A DNA stretch of 51,090 bases from assembly GCA_949927455.1 (NCBI GenBank), contig CATLEX010000004.1, forward strand, positions 1 through 51,090, read 5' to 3'. Source of the DNA: an uncultured Clostridia bacterium (GTDB lineage: Bacteria; Bacillota; Clostridia; TANB77; CAG-508). The stretch's first letter is position 1; every line of letters starts with the position of its first letter. The position numbers and the translations under genes were made by a program. Of this stretch, positions 9,300 through 22,700 are shown in pieces. The notes beneath the pieces were generated by a model that had not been told where the DNA came from, ran no database searches, and saw nothing but the letters and a program-made list of their open reading frames with translations.

Positions 9300-10040
9300 T
9301 ATTTTTTCGCACCTCCTTTTGAAACTTTCACTATATTTCCATCTTTAATCGAAATAACACGGTCTGTTTCAGCTGCCAACTCATTCGAGTGCGTAATCAG
9401 CACAATTGTTTTTTTCTTTTCCTTATTTAATTTATGAAATAAATCCATCACCAAACGACCAGTTTTAGAATCCAATGCACCAGTTGGCTCGTCTGCCAAA
9501 ATAATGGCAGGATCATTCGCCATTGCCCTTGCAATCGCTACTCTTTGTTTCTGCCCACCAGACAATTCTTCTGGTAAATGTTTGGCTCGGTCCCCCATTT
9601 CCACTAAATCTAACAATTCTTTTGCCCTTTTTCTTCTTTCGGTTCTACCAACACCAGCATAAAGCATTGGCAATTCTACATTTTTCAAAGCATTTGTTTT
9701 AGAAATCAAATTATAAGTTTGAAATACAAATCCAATTTTTTGATTTCTAATTTTCGACAATTCTGCATCTCCTGCATTTCCAACATCAATTCCATCTAGA
9801 ATATAAGTTCCGCGAAGTTGGTCGATCCAAAATACCAATCATATTCATCAACGTTGACTTTCCAGAACCTGATGGTCCCACAATTGCCACAAATTCGCCA
9901 TCTTTTACTTTCAAAGAGATACCATGCAAAATTTCTAATTCATTTGGCTCGCCAACATAAAATTTTTTTACAATATTTTCTAGTTTAATTATAGAACTCA
10001 TTTTTACTCCTTTTTCACTATACTCCTGCACTTGGTCCAT
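9299..10040 (-). CDS. MacB-type ABC transporter ATP-binding protein, split by a +1 shift at an in-frame CGG (9810-9812)
   Basis: ORF 9786-10040 (Walker [10 protein letters not shown] ... ILDRPTS) continues in +1 as [11 protein letters not shown]...LSGGQKQR...ADEPTGALD. Confidence 0.9.
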
Positions 10041-11532
10041 CTATTCCAAGAATATCCTCAATCGCTGTTCCTACATCTTGTTTTGGCAAAACCACTTTCA
10101 TTCCACTTTTTAACTCATTTGAAATAACTTCTACATAATAAGTTCCTTCGATACCAACTTGAACATTCAATTCTTCTGTTTCTTGCTCGCTTCCTTCTTT
10201 CAATATTTGAATATAATGCGTTCCATCTTCTCTTTCTTGAATCGTATCATATGGCACTGTCCAAATATTTTCTTTGCTTTCTAAAATAATGCTAATTTTT
10301 GCATTCATTCCCAAACGCAATCTTTCATTTTGCTGATTTAATGCAATTTTAATTTTATATTTTGCATTTGTACTTGCAACTGATGTTGTAGTTGCAAACA
10401 AAGCATTTGCAGTTGGACTAATCGCTACATAAGTTACTCTTCCTTCTAGCTCTTCTTCTTTTGTCGCATCTGTTTTGATTAATGCTCTCATGCCCTCTGC
10501 AATATCTGGAATATCATATTCGTCAATTTCTGCCTCAATAATGAATTCATCCACACTATCAACTGTAGCAATTGTATTTCCTGTATACAAATCTCCCACT
10601 TTGACATTAACTGATGTAACAGTTCCTGCCACAGTAGAAGTCACAATTCCTTTTTCTAATTGTTCTTCATAAGTTTGAATCTGACCTTTTTGCGTAATAT
10701 TACTTGATTTTGCACTTAATTCTGCATTTTTTAAACTATCTTGCATAGCTGCTACATTGCCATCTGCTGTATTTGTAGTGCTTTCCAAAGCAAATACTGC
10801 AGCATCTAAAGCAGCTTTTAGCTGATTACTTGACACTTGCAATTCTTGTACTACTTGTTGTAGTCCTGCCATTTCAGCATTCAAAGTTTCTTTTTTCGTT
10901 TCTAATGAACTTAATGTTTCATTTAATGCTTGATAATTAGGATCAGTAGCTGCTGTAAGAGCCAATATATTTTGTGTTTCTACATACGTTGTATTAACAT
11001 TTGCTAATTCTGCTTGCTTTGCACTTATTGTCTGATTTGTTGTATTCAACTGATTTTGTACTTGATTGTAAGCCTCTTGTGCAGAAGCAACTTCTTTTTG
11101 TGCATTAATAATTTGTGAATCTCTACTTTTCATTGCCTCTTCTAATGTTCTTCTGGCTGACTCAACTCCTAAATTAGATTGTGCATCTGAAATATTGGCA
11201 CTTGATTTTGCATTTGACAAATCCTTTTGTACATTGCTCATGTCAAATTTACAAATCACATCTCCAACTGCAATTTTTTGCCCTTCTATAACATTAACAC
11301 TAACTACTTCACTTCCAGTTAAAGCAGACGTAATCTCTTTTGAATTTGCAGTTGTTACATTTCCTGTTGCACTCACACTTTTCGCAATTGTCCTTTTCTC
11401 AATTTCCTCAGTTTCTATTTGTGGCTTATCTAAAGTATTTTTAGCCGCTTTGTTGTTCATTTGTACAAAAATAATCACAAGAATAATAACTACAATAATA
11501 ATTACTCTTTTTTTAGTTAATTTCTTTTTCAC
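10018..11532 (-). CDS. MacA/YknX-like efflux adaptor (HlyD family)
   Basis: N-terminal [47 protein letters not shown], coiled coil; adjacent to MacB genes. Confidence 0.9.
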   Translation of the reverse strand: MKKKLTKKRVIIIVVIILVIIFVQMNNKAAKNTLDKPQIETEEIEKRTIAKSVSATGNVTTANSKEITSALTGSEVVSVNVIEGQKIAVGDVICKFDMSNVQKDLSNAKSSANISDAQSNLGVESARRTLEEAMKSRDSQIINAQKEVASAQEAYNQVQNQLNTTNQTISAKQAELANVNTTYVETQNILALTAATDPNYQALNETLSSLETKKETLNAEMAGLQQVVQELQVSSNQLKAALDAAVFALESTTNTADGNVAAMQDSLKNAELSAKSSNITQKGQIQTYEEQLEKGIVTSTVAGTVTSVNVKVGDLYTGNTIATVDSVDEFIIEAEIDEYDIPDIAEGMRALIKTDATKEEELEGRVTYVAISPTANALFATTTSVASTNAKYKIKIALNQQNERLRLGMNAKISIILESKENIWTVPYDTIQEREDGTHYIQILKEGSEQETEELNVQVGIEGTYYVEVISNELKSGMKVVLPKQDVGTAIEDILGIDGPSAGV

Positions 11533-11745
11533 TTATTTTCCTCCATTTGATTTTTTGAATATTTTGCTATTATACCACAAAATCCCTGTAAAATCAATCC
11601 CCACAATTCTTAAGATTCTATTAAATCTGTTTTCTTTATTTTTTTATAATAAAAAACAAACATATTTTAATTTTTTTGCTATATCTGACTAGAAAATTAA
11701 AAAATATTATGTTATACTTTAATCAATAAAATCAAGGAGTTTATT

Positions 11746-12534
11746 ATGGATTTAAAATTGATTAAAAAGTTAGAATATTTCCACCTTTATTCTAGTTTAG
11801 GTTTTACTTTTAGTGGTGTTGACAAATATGAAAAATATAATATTTTTTATCACAATCAAATCAAAGATGTTTACTTCAATTTTATTACAGACATCAATGC
11901 TAATACTAAAGAAGATTTTGACAAAATTATGCAAGAAGCAAGTACAAAAATAAAAGCCAAAAACAGAGATGTTGTAGTATACACTTCGCCCACGAAAAAA
12001 ACATTTTTGGACGATGCTTATGAATTAGTTTCAAGTGAAGTTTGGCAAATTTATAAAGACCTAAATAAAATAAAATTTATTAAAACAAATTGTCCTTTTG
12101 AGGTAACATTAGAACCAACAAACGATATGAAATTGTATAGTGAAGAATTAATAAAAGCTTATCAAACAGGCGACCCTCAGGACCCTTATGGCGATTTAGA
12201 TATTACTTACCAAGAAGTTTACGCCAATTATACAAAACCACAAAATAACTTTACATGTGAATTTTTATTTGCAAAAATCAATAACGAAATTGTAGGCATT
12301 ACACAAGGTGTATACGATAATGAAATTTATGGAATTTACGGATTAGCTGTTAAAAAACAATTCCGAAATCAAGGAATTGGCAAGGAAATCGTAAAACAGC
12401 AATTGCAAATGTGTAAAAATAAAAATTTGCAACTTGCTTTTTTGCAAACAGAAGATGCTTACTATCCAGCAGATATTTATCGAAAATTAGGTTTTGAAGA
12501 TGTTTGTATGAAATATTATTATAGAAAAAAATAA
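11746..12534 (+). CDS. GNAT-family acetyltransferase
   Basis: IYGIYGLAVKKQFRNQGIGKEIVKQQLQ...YRKLGFEDV. Confidence 0.85.
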   Translation: MDLKLIKKLEYFHLYSSLGFTFSGVDKYEKYNIFYHNQIKDVYFNFITDINANTKEDFDKIMQEASTKIKAKNRDVVVYTSPTKKTFLDDAYELVSSEVWQIYKDLNKIKFIKTNCPFEVTLEPTNDMKLYSEELIKAYQTGDPQDPYGDLDITYQEVYANYTKPQNNFTCEFLFAKINNEIVGITQGVYDNEIYGIYGLAVKKQFRNQGIGKEIVKQQLQMCKNKNLQLAFLQTEDAYYPADIYRKLGFEDVCMKYYYRKK

Positions 12535-12589
12535 CAAATGGAGTTATAAAAAACTTTATATATTGAGTTTTTTATAGCCCCATTTATTT

Positions 12590-14626
12590 TTATTCAATCT
12601 CTGAAAAGTATTCGTTAATACGAATTATCAGCTCAGCTTTTGCATCTTCTAAAGAAAAACCCTCTAGCTGTGCACCAGCAAGCGTAATATGTCCGCCACC
12701 GCCCAATTTTTCCAAAATAATTTGCACATTAATATCACCAATCGAACGTCCACTAATGAACACTTTTTCTCCAATTTTTCCCATAACAAAAGACGCTGTA
12801 ATATCGCTAATTGTTAGCAATTCGTCTGCCGCTTTCGCACAAATCAAATTGGCATCTTCATCCTCCACATTATCATAAATTGCAATTGCAATTGTATCAT
12901 TTATGATTTCTACATTTTTTACAATTTCTGCAATTACATTATAGCTCTCCAAATCTGCTTGAAACCATTTTTTAACACGAATGATATCCACACCAAACTT
13001 TCTAAGATATGCCGCAGCTTCAAATGTTCTAACTCCTGTCTTAAATGTAAAATTCTTTGTGTCTACCATAATTCCGCCATACAAACTTTCTGCTTCCAGC
13101 AACGTCAATTTTACATCATCTGCTGCATATTGGATAATTTCTGTCACAAGTTCTGCTGCTGAAGATGCGTACACTTCGTGAAACGAAACAAGGGCATCTG
13201 TAATTGCTTCTGGCGCTTTTCTATGGTGGTCAATCACAATTCTTCTTTCTATTTTTTGTAACAGTTCTGGAAATTCCACATAATTTTCCTTATGTGTATC
13301 CACAATAATGAGTAATGTATTTAGCTGTATCATTTCTTCTGCTTCTTCCTCTGAAATAATAACACCTTCATATTCTGGATTTTCACTAAAACTTTTCAAA
13401 AATTTTCCTAACGATTTTCCTTTTGGTTCAGATACAATATAAGCTTCTTTTTCTAAAGTTTTAGCTAATCTGTACATACCAAGCCCTGAACCAATCGCAT
13501 CAATATCAATATGATTATGTCCCATAATCAGCACATTGTCTGATTCTTTGATTAAATTAGCAATAGAGCCTGCTACCGTTCTTGCCTTGACTTTGGTTCT
13601 TTTTTCGACTTCTATGGTATTTCCGCCATAGAATTTATATTTTCCGTCTTTACGAATAACAGCTTGGTCGCCACCACGCCCTAACACAATATCCATTGCT
13701 GCTAGCGCTGATTTATATTTTTCAAAATTGCTATTTCCTTCATTTGAAATGGCAATACTCAAAGTCACCTTAATATCAGAATTTTCATTCATACTTTTGA
13801 CTTTATCTAGCACACTCACTTTTTCTTTTTCAATGCCGGATAAATATTGCTGTTCAAAAATATACAAAAATCTATCTCTTTCTGTTTTTACAATTAGCCC
13901 ACCTGTTTCTTTTGCCCATTCCATAATCATTCTCTCAACATTTGTAACTAGTTCTGCTCTTTCTTCTGGCATCGCACGTTGCATTACTTCTTCGTAATTA
14001 TCAATCATAGCAATTCCAATACATAATTTAGAGCTATTATAAAGATCAAACAAATCATTGTATTTAGTATCATCAATAAAATACATGGTGAGTTGATATT
14101 CGCGTTGTTTTCTTTTATCTTTTTTCTTGCTTTTAGAAACACCACAATAAATTTTGTAGAATTTATCTTCAATATTAAACTGTTTTGTCAAATAATTATT
14201 TCTGTCAAATTCTTGTCCTGTTTGCTCATATTCTTTTTCAATATTTAATTTGATTTCCTTTAAAATAGGATTTAGTGAGGTTGCCACATCTACATCTTTA
14301 AAAATGTGAATAAAGCTTTTACTTTTCCAAATAATGTTTCCATCTGTTTCGATAAGCAATAATGGAATTGGTGAATTAATTAAATTATTACGATTGGCAA
14401 CGTTCATATCTGTTGTGACTTCTTGTATATGATTGACAATTTCCAATTTTCTTTTGTCATTTGACCATATAGCATACGCTAATAAAAAAACACATAAAAT
14501 AATAGAAGGTACAATAAATCTTTTATCATAAATGCAAAGCAAAATACAAAGCAATACAATCACTAGCAAATAAATATTGAATTTTAAATTAATTTTATCC
14601 AAAATTTCTTGACTTTTTTTGGGCAT
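12590..14626 (-). CDS. gdpP: GdpP-type c-di-AMP phosphodiesterase (TM, PAS-like, degenerate GGDEF, DHH/DHHA1)
   Basis: NVLIMGHNHIDIDAIGSGLGMYR, VIDHHRKAPEAI, EKLGGGGHITLAGAQLEG. Confidence 0.93.
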   Translation of the reverse strand: MPKKSQEILDKINLKFNIYLLVIVLLCILLCIYDKRFIVPSIILCVFLLAYAIWSNDKRKLEIVNHIQEVTTDMNVANRNNLINSPIPLLLIETDGNIIWKSKSFIHIFKDVDVATSLNPILKEIKLNIEKEYEQTGQEFDRNNYLTKQFNIEDKFYKIYCGVSKSKKKDKRKQREYQLTMYFIDDTKYNDLFDLYNSSKLCIGIAMIDNYEEVMQRAMPEERAELVTNVERMIMEWAKETGGLIVKTERDRFLYIFEQQYLSGIEKEKVSVLDKVKSMNENSDIKVTLSIAISNEGNSNFEKYKSALAAMDIVLGRGGDQAVIRKDGKYKFYGGNTIEVEKRTKVKARTVAGSIANLIKESDNVLIMGHNHIDIDAIGSGLGMYRLAKTLEKEAYIVSEPKGKSLGKFLKSFSENPEYEGVIISEEEAEEMIQLNTLLIIVDTHKENYVEFPELLQKIERRIVIDHHRKAPEAITDALVSFHEVYASSAAELVTEIIQYAADDVKLTLLEAESLYGGIMVDTKNFTFKTGVRTFEAAAYLRKFGVDIIRVKKWFQADLESYNVIAEIVKNVEIINDTIAIAIYDNVEDEDANLICAKAADELLTISDITASFVMGKIGEKVFISGRSIGDINVQIILEKLGGGGHITLAGAQLEGFSLEDAKAELIIRINEYFSEIE

Positions 14627-14752
14627 AAAATCTCCTTTTTAAAATAAGATAACTAGTAGATTATATCATATTTGGATAATTTTGTCAAATTGCTCTTGGC
14701 ATACATCAATTATTTCATTAAAAATAAAATTTTAGGAATTTTTTTAATCTGC

Positions 14753-14781
14753 TTGACATATAATGAAATATACGTTATAAT
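14753..14781 (+). promoter_or_regulatory. Sigma-70-type promoter of tRNA-Cys
   Basis: TTGACA - 17 nt - TATAAT. Confidence 0.8.
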
Positions 14782-14826
14782 AATTTAGCATCTATGGTGA
14801 AATATATTCAAACAACATTTTATAAT

Positions 14827-14900
14827 GGCGATATAGCCAAGTGGTAAGGCACGAGTCTGCAAAACTCTGATCCCCGGTTCGAATCCGGGTGTCGCCTCCA
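14827..14900 (+). tRNA. tRNA-Cys (GCA), CCA encoded
   Basis: ggcgata...gagtctGCAaaactc...ccccggttcgaatccggg tgtcgcc tcca; cloverleaf elements and GTTCGAATC T-loop. Confidence 0.95.
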
Positions 14901-14910
14901 AAAGTTAGGA

Positions 14911-14945
14911 AAAACAATGAAAATTATTAAGTTTCATTGTTTTTT
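14911..14945 (+). terminator. tRNA-Cys terminator
   Basis: AAACAATGAAA / TTTCATTGTTT then T-run. Confidence 0.7.
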
Positions 14946-14979
14946 TATTATTTTTTATCAAATTGCATTAACAAATATT

Positions 14980-15306
14980 TCAATTCTCTGTTAACTTATT
15001 ATATTTTGTACTAATTCCTTTTGCTTTTTCAACTGGGTATTTTCTTTTTGTTTTCTCCAATTTTTCCAAAATAATTTCTTTTGGATCAACTTCTAGTTTT
15101 ATTGCCATTTGAAAACAATATGTAAACACATCTGCCAATTCTTCAACTACTTCCTGTTTCTCAAAATCCTCACCATTCCATTGAAAACACTCTAGTAACT
15201 CCCCTGCTTCAATCGAAATTGACTTTGCCAAATTTTCAGGAGCGTGAAATTGCTCCCAATCTCTTTCTTGATTAAATCTTTCTAATTCATTCATAATTTC
15301 TTTCAT
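14980..15306 (-). CDS. MazG-like nucleotide pyrophosphohydrolase
   Basis: NLAKSISIEAGELLECFQW...EELADVFTYCFQMAIKL. Confidence 0.88.
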   Translation of the reverse strand: MKEIMNELERFNQERDWEQFHAPENLAKSISIEAGELLECFQWNGEDFEKQEVVEELADVFTYCFQMAIKLEVDPKEIILEKLEKTKRKYPVEKAKGISTKYNKLTEN

Positions 15307-15461
15307 AATAATTACCTCATAAATTGTTTATATCATAAAAAAATTCTTTTTTCAATTCTATAAAAGGCGCTATTAAAAACTCTATCTTTTCAAAAAAAGC
15401 GAGTGAAATTTTGAACAATGTCCAAAATTTCTCACGCAATATCTTATTTTTTTACAATCTC

Positions 15462-16595
15462 TTATGGCTTATTTGCCAATTCAACTTCTACTTCACTTTC
15501 TTTGCCAGCTCTTTGAATATATAATTTTACCATATCTTTTGGATTTTTGCTGTAAATATATTTCTTCAAATCATTCATTTTACTAATTTCAGTATCATCA
15601 ATTTTAGTAATAATATCCCCTTCTTTTATATCCAAATTAACTAACGGACCATCCACAGCCACTTGTGCGACATAAATTCCGTTTTCAATTTCTAACTCCG
15701 AATCCAAATATTTGATAGCTTCTTTATCATAGCCATAAATCCCAAGCCATGCTTCTTCAAACTTTCCCTCATTAATCAATTTATTAATAATTGGTTTTAC
15801 AATATTTACTGGGACCGCAAAACCAATTCCTTCTGCATTGCTGATTTTTACCGAATTGATGCCAATTAATTTTCCATCCGAATTAATCAATGCGCCACCA
15901 CTATTTCCTTCATTTATGGTTGCATCTGTCTGAATTAAATCTTCCATATAGACATTTTCGTTTTCACCTTCGATTTTTATAGTACGATTTAAACTACTAA
16001 CAATTCCTTTGGTTACTGTTTTTTGAAAATCCATACCAAGCGGATTTCCAATCGCATACACATCTTCCGCCAAGTTAATTTCATCCGAATCACCTAATTG
16101 TAAATATTCCAAATTATTTTTGTTAATTTTCACTATTGCCAAATCAATATTATTATCTGCCCAAACAACATTGCCATCATAAATTTTGCCATCCTCTAAA
16201 GTCACATAACAATTGCTATATTTATTGCCTGCTACATGTTGGTTAGTCAAAATATAACCATTATCTGTAATTAATACACCACTTCCTAACCCTAGCTTTT
16301 GTTCTGCATTATCTACAAATATAGAGCTTCCAGTTTGTTTTAATTTTGAAATCCCAACAATTGCATTTACTGAATTTTGGATATTATCCACCATAATCTT
16401 TTTTTCCAATGATTTATTCTCTGTTATTACATTTTCACTAAAATTTATCTTCTCAGCATCATATTTAGCTACACTTGTAGTGTAATCGCTTACACTTGTT
16501 TTTAAAATTAGTACCAATAATAGCGCAATAATTACAATCATAAAGCTGTACAAAATCAGTTTTTCTTTATTCTTCTTTTTTTCTTCATAATACAT
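15462..16595 (-). CDS. htrA: HtrA/DegP-type trypsin-like serine protease with PDZ domain
   Basis: ILTNQHVAGN, DNNIDLAIVKI, IQTDATINEGNSGGALIN, PDZ tail. Confidence 0.92.
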   Translation of the reverse strand: MYYEEKKKNKEKLILYSFMIVIIALLLVLILKTSVSDYTTSVAKYDAEKINFSENVITENKSLEKKIMVDNIQNSVNAIVGISKLKQTGSSIFVDNAEQKLGLGSGVLITDNGYILTNQHVAGNKYSNCYVTLEDGKIYDGNVVWADNNIDLAIVKINKNNLEYLQLGDSDEINLAEDVYAIGNPLGMDFQKTVTKGIVSSLNRTIKIEGENENVYMEDLIQTDATINEGNSGGALINSDGKLIGINSVKISNAEGIGFAVPVNIVKPIINKLINEGKFEEAWLGIYGYDKEAIKYLDSELEIENGIYVAQVAVDGPLVNLDIKEGDIITKIDDTEISKMNDLKKYIYSKNPKDMVKLYIQRAGKESEVEVELANKP

Positions 16596-16733
16596 ATTTT
16601 CAGCCTCCTTGTTGGATTATTTTTTCCAAATTCTGGTTTTTCATACATATTTAAAATATTTTTCATAATTATATTGATTTTTTATCATTTTTTTTATATG
16701 ATAGATGTAAATTTATCATTGGGGGAAGTTCAA

Positions 16734-19700
16734 ATGGAAAAATTATATAATTTAAGTGCACCACAAAAGTCAATTTTACTGACAGAACAATTTTATACTG
16801 GAAGTAGCATTAATAATATTGGTGGTGGCATTATTGTTCATGAAGCTTTAGATTTTGATTTGTTCAAAAAAGCAATTCAAAATTTTGTAAAATACAATGA
16901 CAGTTTTCGCATCCGTCTCAAGCAAACATCAGATGGTGTAAAGCAGTATTTTGAGGATTTTTCAGAATTCGACATTAAAGTTGTCGATTTAGAAAGTGAA
17001 GACGAAGTTTCTGCTTTAGACCAAAAAATTTTGTATCAACCAATCAACATTTTCGAAGAACGTTTATTTGAATTTACAATTTTTAGATTTCCCAACAATC
17101 ATGGTGGTTATATCTTTAAACTACACCATCTTATTGCTGATGGTTGGACATCTGGTTTTGTTTGCACACAACCTATGCAAGAATATTGTAATTTATTAAA
17201 TGGTACTAATCATAATCAAAGTTTAAAACTATCTTATATAGATTATTTGCAAACAGAAGAAAAATATTTTACAAGTAATAAATTTGAAAAGGATAAATTA
17301 TATTGGTCAGAAAAATTTTCAACTGTACCAAATGCTGTTTCAATTCCATCTTCTATGGATATTTCAAACGATTTTTCTTGTGAAGGAAATCGAAGTTCTT
17401 TTGTTATTTCTAAAAAAGAATTCGATCAAATTACACAATATTGCACAAAGTATTCTGTTTCTGTTTTTAATTTTTTTATGGCAGTTTTATCAATTTATAT
17501 TTCAAAAATTAATGATACAAACGATTTTGTTATTGGAACACCAATTTTAAATCGTTCAAATTTCGCTGAAAAAAATACTTCTGGTATGTTTATTAATACA
17601 GCACCTTTTCGCATTACTTTTGATAACAATTCTACTTTTACAGAATTACTCACTTCCATTTCAAAAGACTCAATGGGCTTACTTCGCCATCAAAAGTATC
17701 CTTATCAAAATATTTTAGAGGACTTAAGAAAAAAAGATGCTTCTATTCCTAATTTATATAATATTCTTTTATCTTATCAAACAACGGCGTTTAGTGATGA
17801 TTGCGAAATCTCTCATGATACACGTTGGATTTTTAATGGCTGTACAGCTGACGATATAGATATACACTTATATCAAATGAATGAAGTTGAAAATTTAACA
17901 ATTTCTTATGATTATAAAACAAGTAAATATACATATCTTGATATTGAAAATATACATAAACGTTTCATGCACATTATTAACCAAGTTTTGAAAAAAGAAG
18001 AAATTGAAACAAAAGACATTGAAATTGTTACACCTGAAGAAAAACATAAAATTTTAGTTGAATTTAATAATACACAAGTAGATTATCCAACAGACAAAAC
18101 TGTCGTGGATTTATTTGAGGAGCAAGTTGAAAAAACACCAGATAGTATTGCTGTTGTTTTTGAAGATCAGGAATTAACTTATCGTAAATTAAATGAAAAA
18201 GCAAATCAATTAGCATGGTATTTGAAGGAAAGAGGAGCTTGTTCTGGAATGATTATAGGCATATGCTTAAATAGAAGTCTTGAATTAATCATTGGATTAA
18301 TTGCAATTTTAAAAGTTGGAGCCGCTTATCTCCCTATTGATCCCAATTATCCACAAGATAGAATTTCCTATATGCTAGAAGATAGTAATTCTAAAATGTT
18401 ATTAACAAATTCTATCAACAAAATTAATATATCAATTCCAAAAATTATCATTGATTTAACAAGTGATATATACTCTTCTTTTTCAACAAATAACTTAAAT
18501 ACCTTACTAAATTCAAATAACATTATATATTTAATATATACTTCTGGCTCTACTGGTAAACCAAAAGGCGTTCTTTTAAGTCATCATAATTTGTTAAATT
18601 TTATTTATGGTATAAAAAAAGAAATTAATTTTACTGAAAACAAAATTATGGTTTCAGTTACTACAATTTGTTTTGATATTTTTGGATTAGAATTATGGTG
18701 TAGTCTTTGTTCTGGTATGAAACTAATTATTGCAAATGAAATAGAGCAAGATAACCCAGAACAATTGAACAAACTCTGCATTAAAAATAATGTAAACATG
18801 ATTCAAACAACACCTTCTAGATTTAATTACTTCTTGGAGAATTATCAATATTGTACATTTTTAAAAAACATGTCTGAATTATTAGTTGGAGGTGAAGCAT
18901 TATCAGAAACATTATTAACAAAACTTCGCAATATTTCTAATGCTAGAATTTTTAATATGTATGGACCAACAGAAACTACCATCTGGTCTACCCTTAAAAA
19001 TGTTACAAATTCAACTAAAATCTCTGTTGGTAAACCTATTATTAATACTACTTGCTATATATTAGACAAACATAAAAAATTACTACCACCTCTTATACCA
19101 GGTGAACTTTATATTGGTGGAGCAGGTGTTTCTTGTGGATATCTTAATAGAAAGGATTTAACCGATGAAAAATTCTTTCACTCACCATTTAAAGAAAACG
19201 AAATAATCTATAATACAAATGATTTAGCTTATTTTACAAATAATGGAGAAATTATTCATTTAGGAAGAACAGACTTCCAAATGAAATTAAGAGGATATCG
19301 TATTGAATTAGGAGAAATTGAAAATGAACTAAATTCTATTACAGAAATTAATTCTTCAATTGTAATTTCTGATCCCTCAAGAAAATATTTAATATGTTAT
19401 TATACTTCAAATAGTAAAATTGATACAAATTATATTATATCTTGCCTTATAAAAGTTTTACCTAATTATATGATACCTTCTTATTTTTACAAACTGGAGA
19501 AGTTTCCCTTAACTCCTAACGGCAAAATTGATAGAAAAGCCTTGCCTATGCCAACATTTTCAAACACTGAAAAAAATATGATAGAGCCTCGAAATGAGGT
19601 TGACAAAAAACTAGTTGAGCTTTTCTCAAAAATTTTACATATTGATAAAATCAGTATTGGCAATTCTTTTTTTGAACTTGGTGGGGATTCCTTAAGTGCC

Positions 19701-22700
19701 ATTAATTTGTGTTTAAAAATTTTTAATAAATTTAAAATTCAATTATCTGTAAAAGATATTTTTGAACACCATATACTTTCAGATTTATCTGATTATATTG
19801 CAAATTATGAAGCATCAAAAGCAACAATTGAAAAAGCTAAAATACAAGATTTTTATGATGCTTCATCTGCACAAAAAAGAATTTTTTACGCTTCCAAAGC
19901 AGCTGGAGAAAATTCTACCCTTTATAATTGTCCTGGAGCCCTTGTTTTTGACACTGTTCCTGATGCCAACAAATTGAAATCTTGCTTTGAAATTTTATTT
20001 GAAAGGCATGAAAGTTTACGCACTTATTTTGAAATTAAAAATAATGATATTGTACAAAAAATAGCACCAAATATTAATTTCAAATTGGAAATACAAAATA
20101 GTACCAGTACTAATACACATTATTTGCTAAAACAATTTGTGCAACCATTTAACCTTGCAAAAGCCCCTTTATTTAGGGCTACTCTTGTGATACAAAATAA
20201 TCAAACAGCTACACTTTTAGTTGACATGCACCACTCCATTAGTGATGGTTCTTCAATTGATATTTTATTAAAGGAACTTTCAAAATTATATAATGGTCGC
20301 ACATTGGAAGACAATCCGATTACTTATAAAGATTTCTCCGAATGGGAAAAAACGCATTTTTTGTCATCTGAATTTACAGAAAGTGAAAAATTTTGGCTTG
20401 AGCAATTTCAAGATGAATTACCAGTTTTACATATGCCAACTACGTTTGAAAGACCCGTTACACAAAGTTTTGAAGGAAATAGTTTTCACTTTGAAATTGA
20501 CAAAAAACTAAAAAATAAAATTGCCAAATTATCAAAAGACTTAGGCATTACTCCTTATATGTTTTTGCTAGCAAGCTATTATGTTTTGCTTTACAAATAT
20601 ACAAACCAAAAAGACATCATTGTTGGTACACCTGTCACAGGAAGAAATTTACCAGAACTTTCAAATATTTTTGGAATGTTTGTTAATTCACTTCCTTTAC
20701 GTGCTAATTTAAAATCAAATTCGTCTTTTAAAACCTTTTTAAATCATATCAAAAAAATGTGTTTAGACTCTTTTGACCACCAAGATTATCCTTTTGATTT
20801 TCTTGTAAACAAATTAAATTTGCAAAGGAATACCAACCGTAGTCCCCTATTTGATACCATGTTTATTTATCAAAATATGGGTGCTCCAATGTTAAACTTC
20901 AAGGACATCCAAACCACTTTTGTAGCAGCTCAAAATCACATTTCAAAATTTGATTTTTCATTAGAAATTGTACCAAATAAAGAAAATTTTGCTCTACGAC
21001 TTGAGTATTGTACCAAATTATTTGATGAAAAATTTATTGAAAATTTGGCAAATCGTTACTTAAAAATTTTAACAACAGTAACTGATGATATTACAATAAA
21101 AATAGCTAATATTGAGATGCTTTCAGAAGAAGAAAAAACTCAAATTTTGCATGATTTTAACAACACCAAAATGCCTTATGATAAAGAAAAAAATCTACAA
21201 ACAATTTTTGAAGAAAATGTAGAAAAAAATCCAAATAAAACTGCTATTATTTTTGAAGACCAAACTATTTCTTATCAAGACTTGAATCAAAAAGCAAATC
21301 AACTTGCCAACTACTTACTTGCTAATCGCATTAAACCAAATGACATTGTTGGAATTATGCTGCCTCGTTCCATCGAGACCATTATTTGTATGTTAGGAAT
21401 TTTAAAAGCAGGTGCAGGTTATATGTTAATTGATACAAGTTTGCCAAAAGACAGAATTGAGTTTATGCTAAATAATGCTAAGGCAAAACTACTGCTTACC
21501 TCTCCCAAATTCAAAAAAATTGAATTTGAAAATATTTACCAATTTAGTTTAGAAAACTTACAATATTATAATATAGCAAATCCAAATGTTGAAAATAGTA
21601 TTGACGATACTTTTTCAATTATTTATACTTCTGGTTCAACAGGAACCCCAAAAGGAGTTACCTTAAAACGTCAAGGTGTTGTTAATTTGGCACTTATTTA
21701 TCAGGAAATTTTAGGCACCAATTCTTGTGATAAATTTTTAAGTATTAGCTCTATTGCATTCGATATGTTTATTGTTGAAAATTTTGTACCTTTATTAACT
21801 GGAAAAACAATTATTTTAACAAACGAAGAACAACAAAAAATACCACAATATATTAGCCAATTAATTTTAGATTATAATATCGACTTTATTTTAACAACAC
21901 CTTCTAGAATTGAGTTGTTAATCAATGACGAAACTACATCATCTGCTTTAAAAAAGCTAAAAATTATACAACTTGGTGGCGAAAGTTTCACACCTACACT
22001 TTATACTAAACTAAAAAATTACACCAATGCGAACATATTTAATGGTTATGGCCCAAGCGAAATTACCGCATGTTGTTCGAATAAAAAAATTGAAAATAAT
22101 GGTATCATAAATATTGGAAAACCAAATTGTAATACACAAATTTATTTATTAGACAAAGACTTAAACCTATGCCCAATTGGTATTGAAGGTGAAATTTGTA
22201 TCGGTGGTGATGGTGTTTCAAAAGGTTACATTAACAACACAGAAATGACCAAAAAATCTTTCATCAAAAATCCTTTTGGAGATGGCATGCTTTATAAATC
22301 AGGTGATATTGGAAAATGGAATTCCGTTGGCGAAATTGATTATATTGGCAGAAAAGATTTTCAAATTAAAATTCGTGGACTTCGTGTGGAATTATCAGAA
22401 ATCGAAAATAAATTTTTAGAAATTCCTAAAATTGACAATAGTGCCGTTATTTATAAAAAAGATGAAAACGATAACTATTTGGTAGGATTTTTCACTTCCA
22501 ATGCCGAAATTGATGTGTCTGATATTCGTCAAGAATTAACCAAATCTCTGCCACTTTATATGGTACCAAAATATATTATAAAATTAGACCAAATGCCTAT
22601 TACAACAAACGGAAAAGTCAATAAAAGAGAATTAGATAAACGTAAAATTACAAAAACTGAAAAACAAACTTATGTCGCACCAGAAAATGATTTGCAATCT

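Noticed and set aside
9299-9838. ORF-track start [16 protein letters not shown] as a separate ATPase gene
   Set aside because: The first residues come from out-of-frame reading upstream of the CGG shift; Walker A lies in the overlapping ORF.
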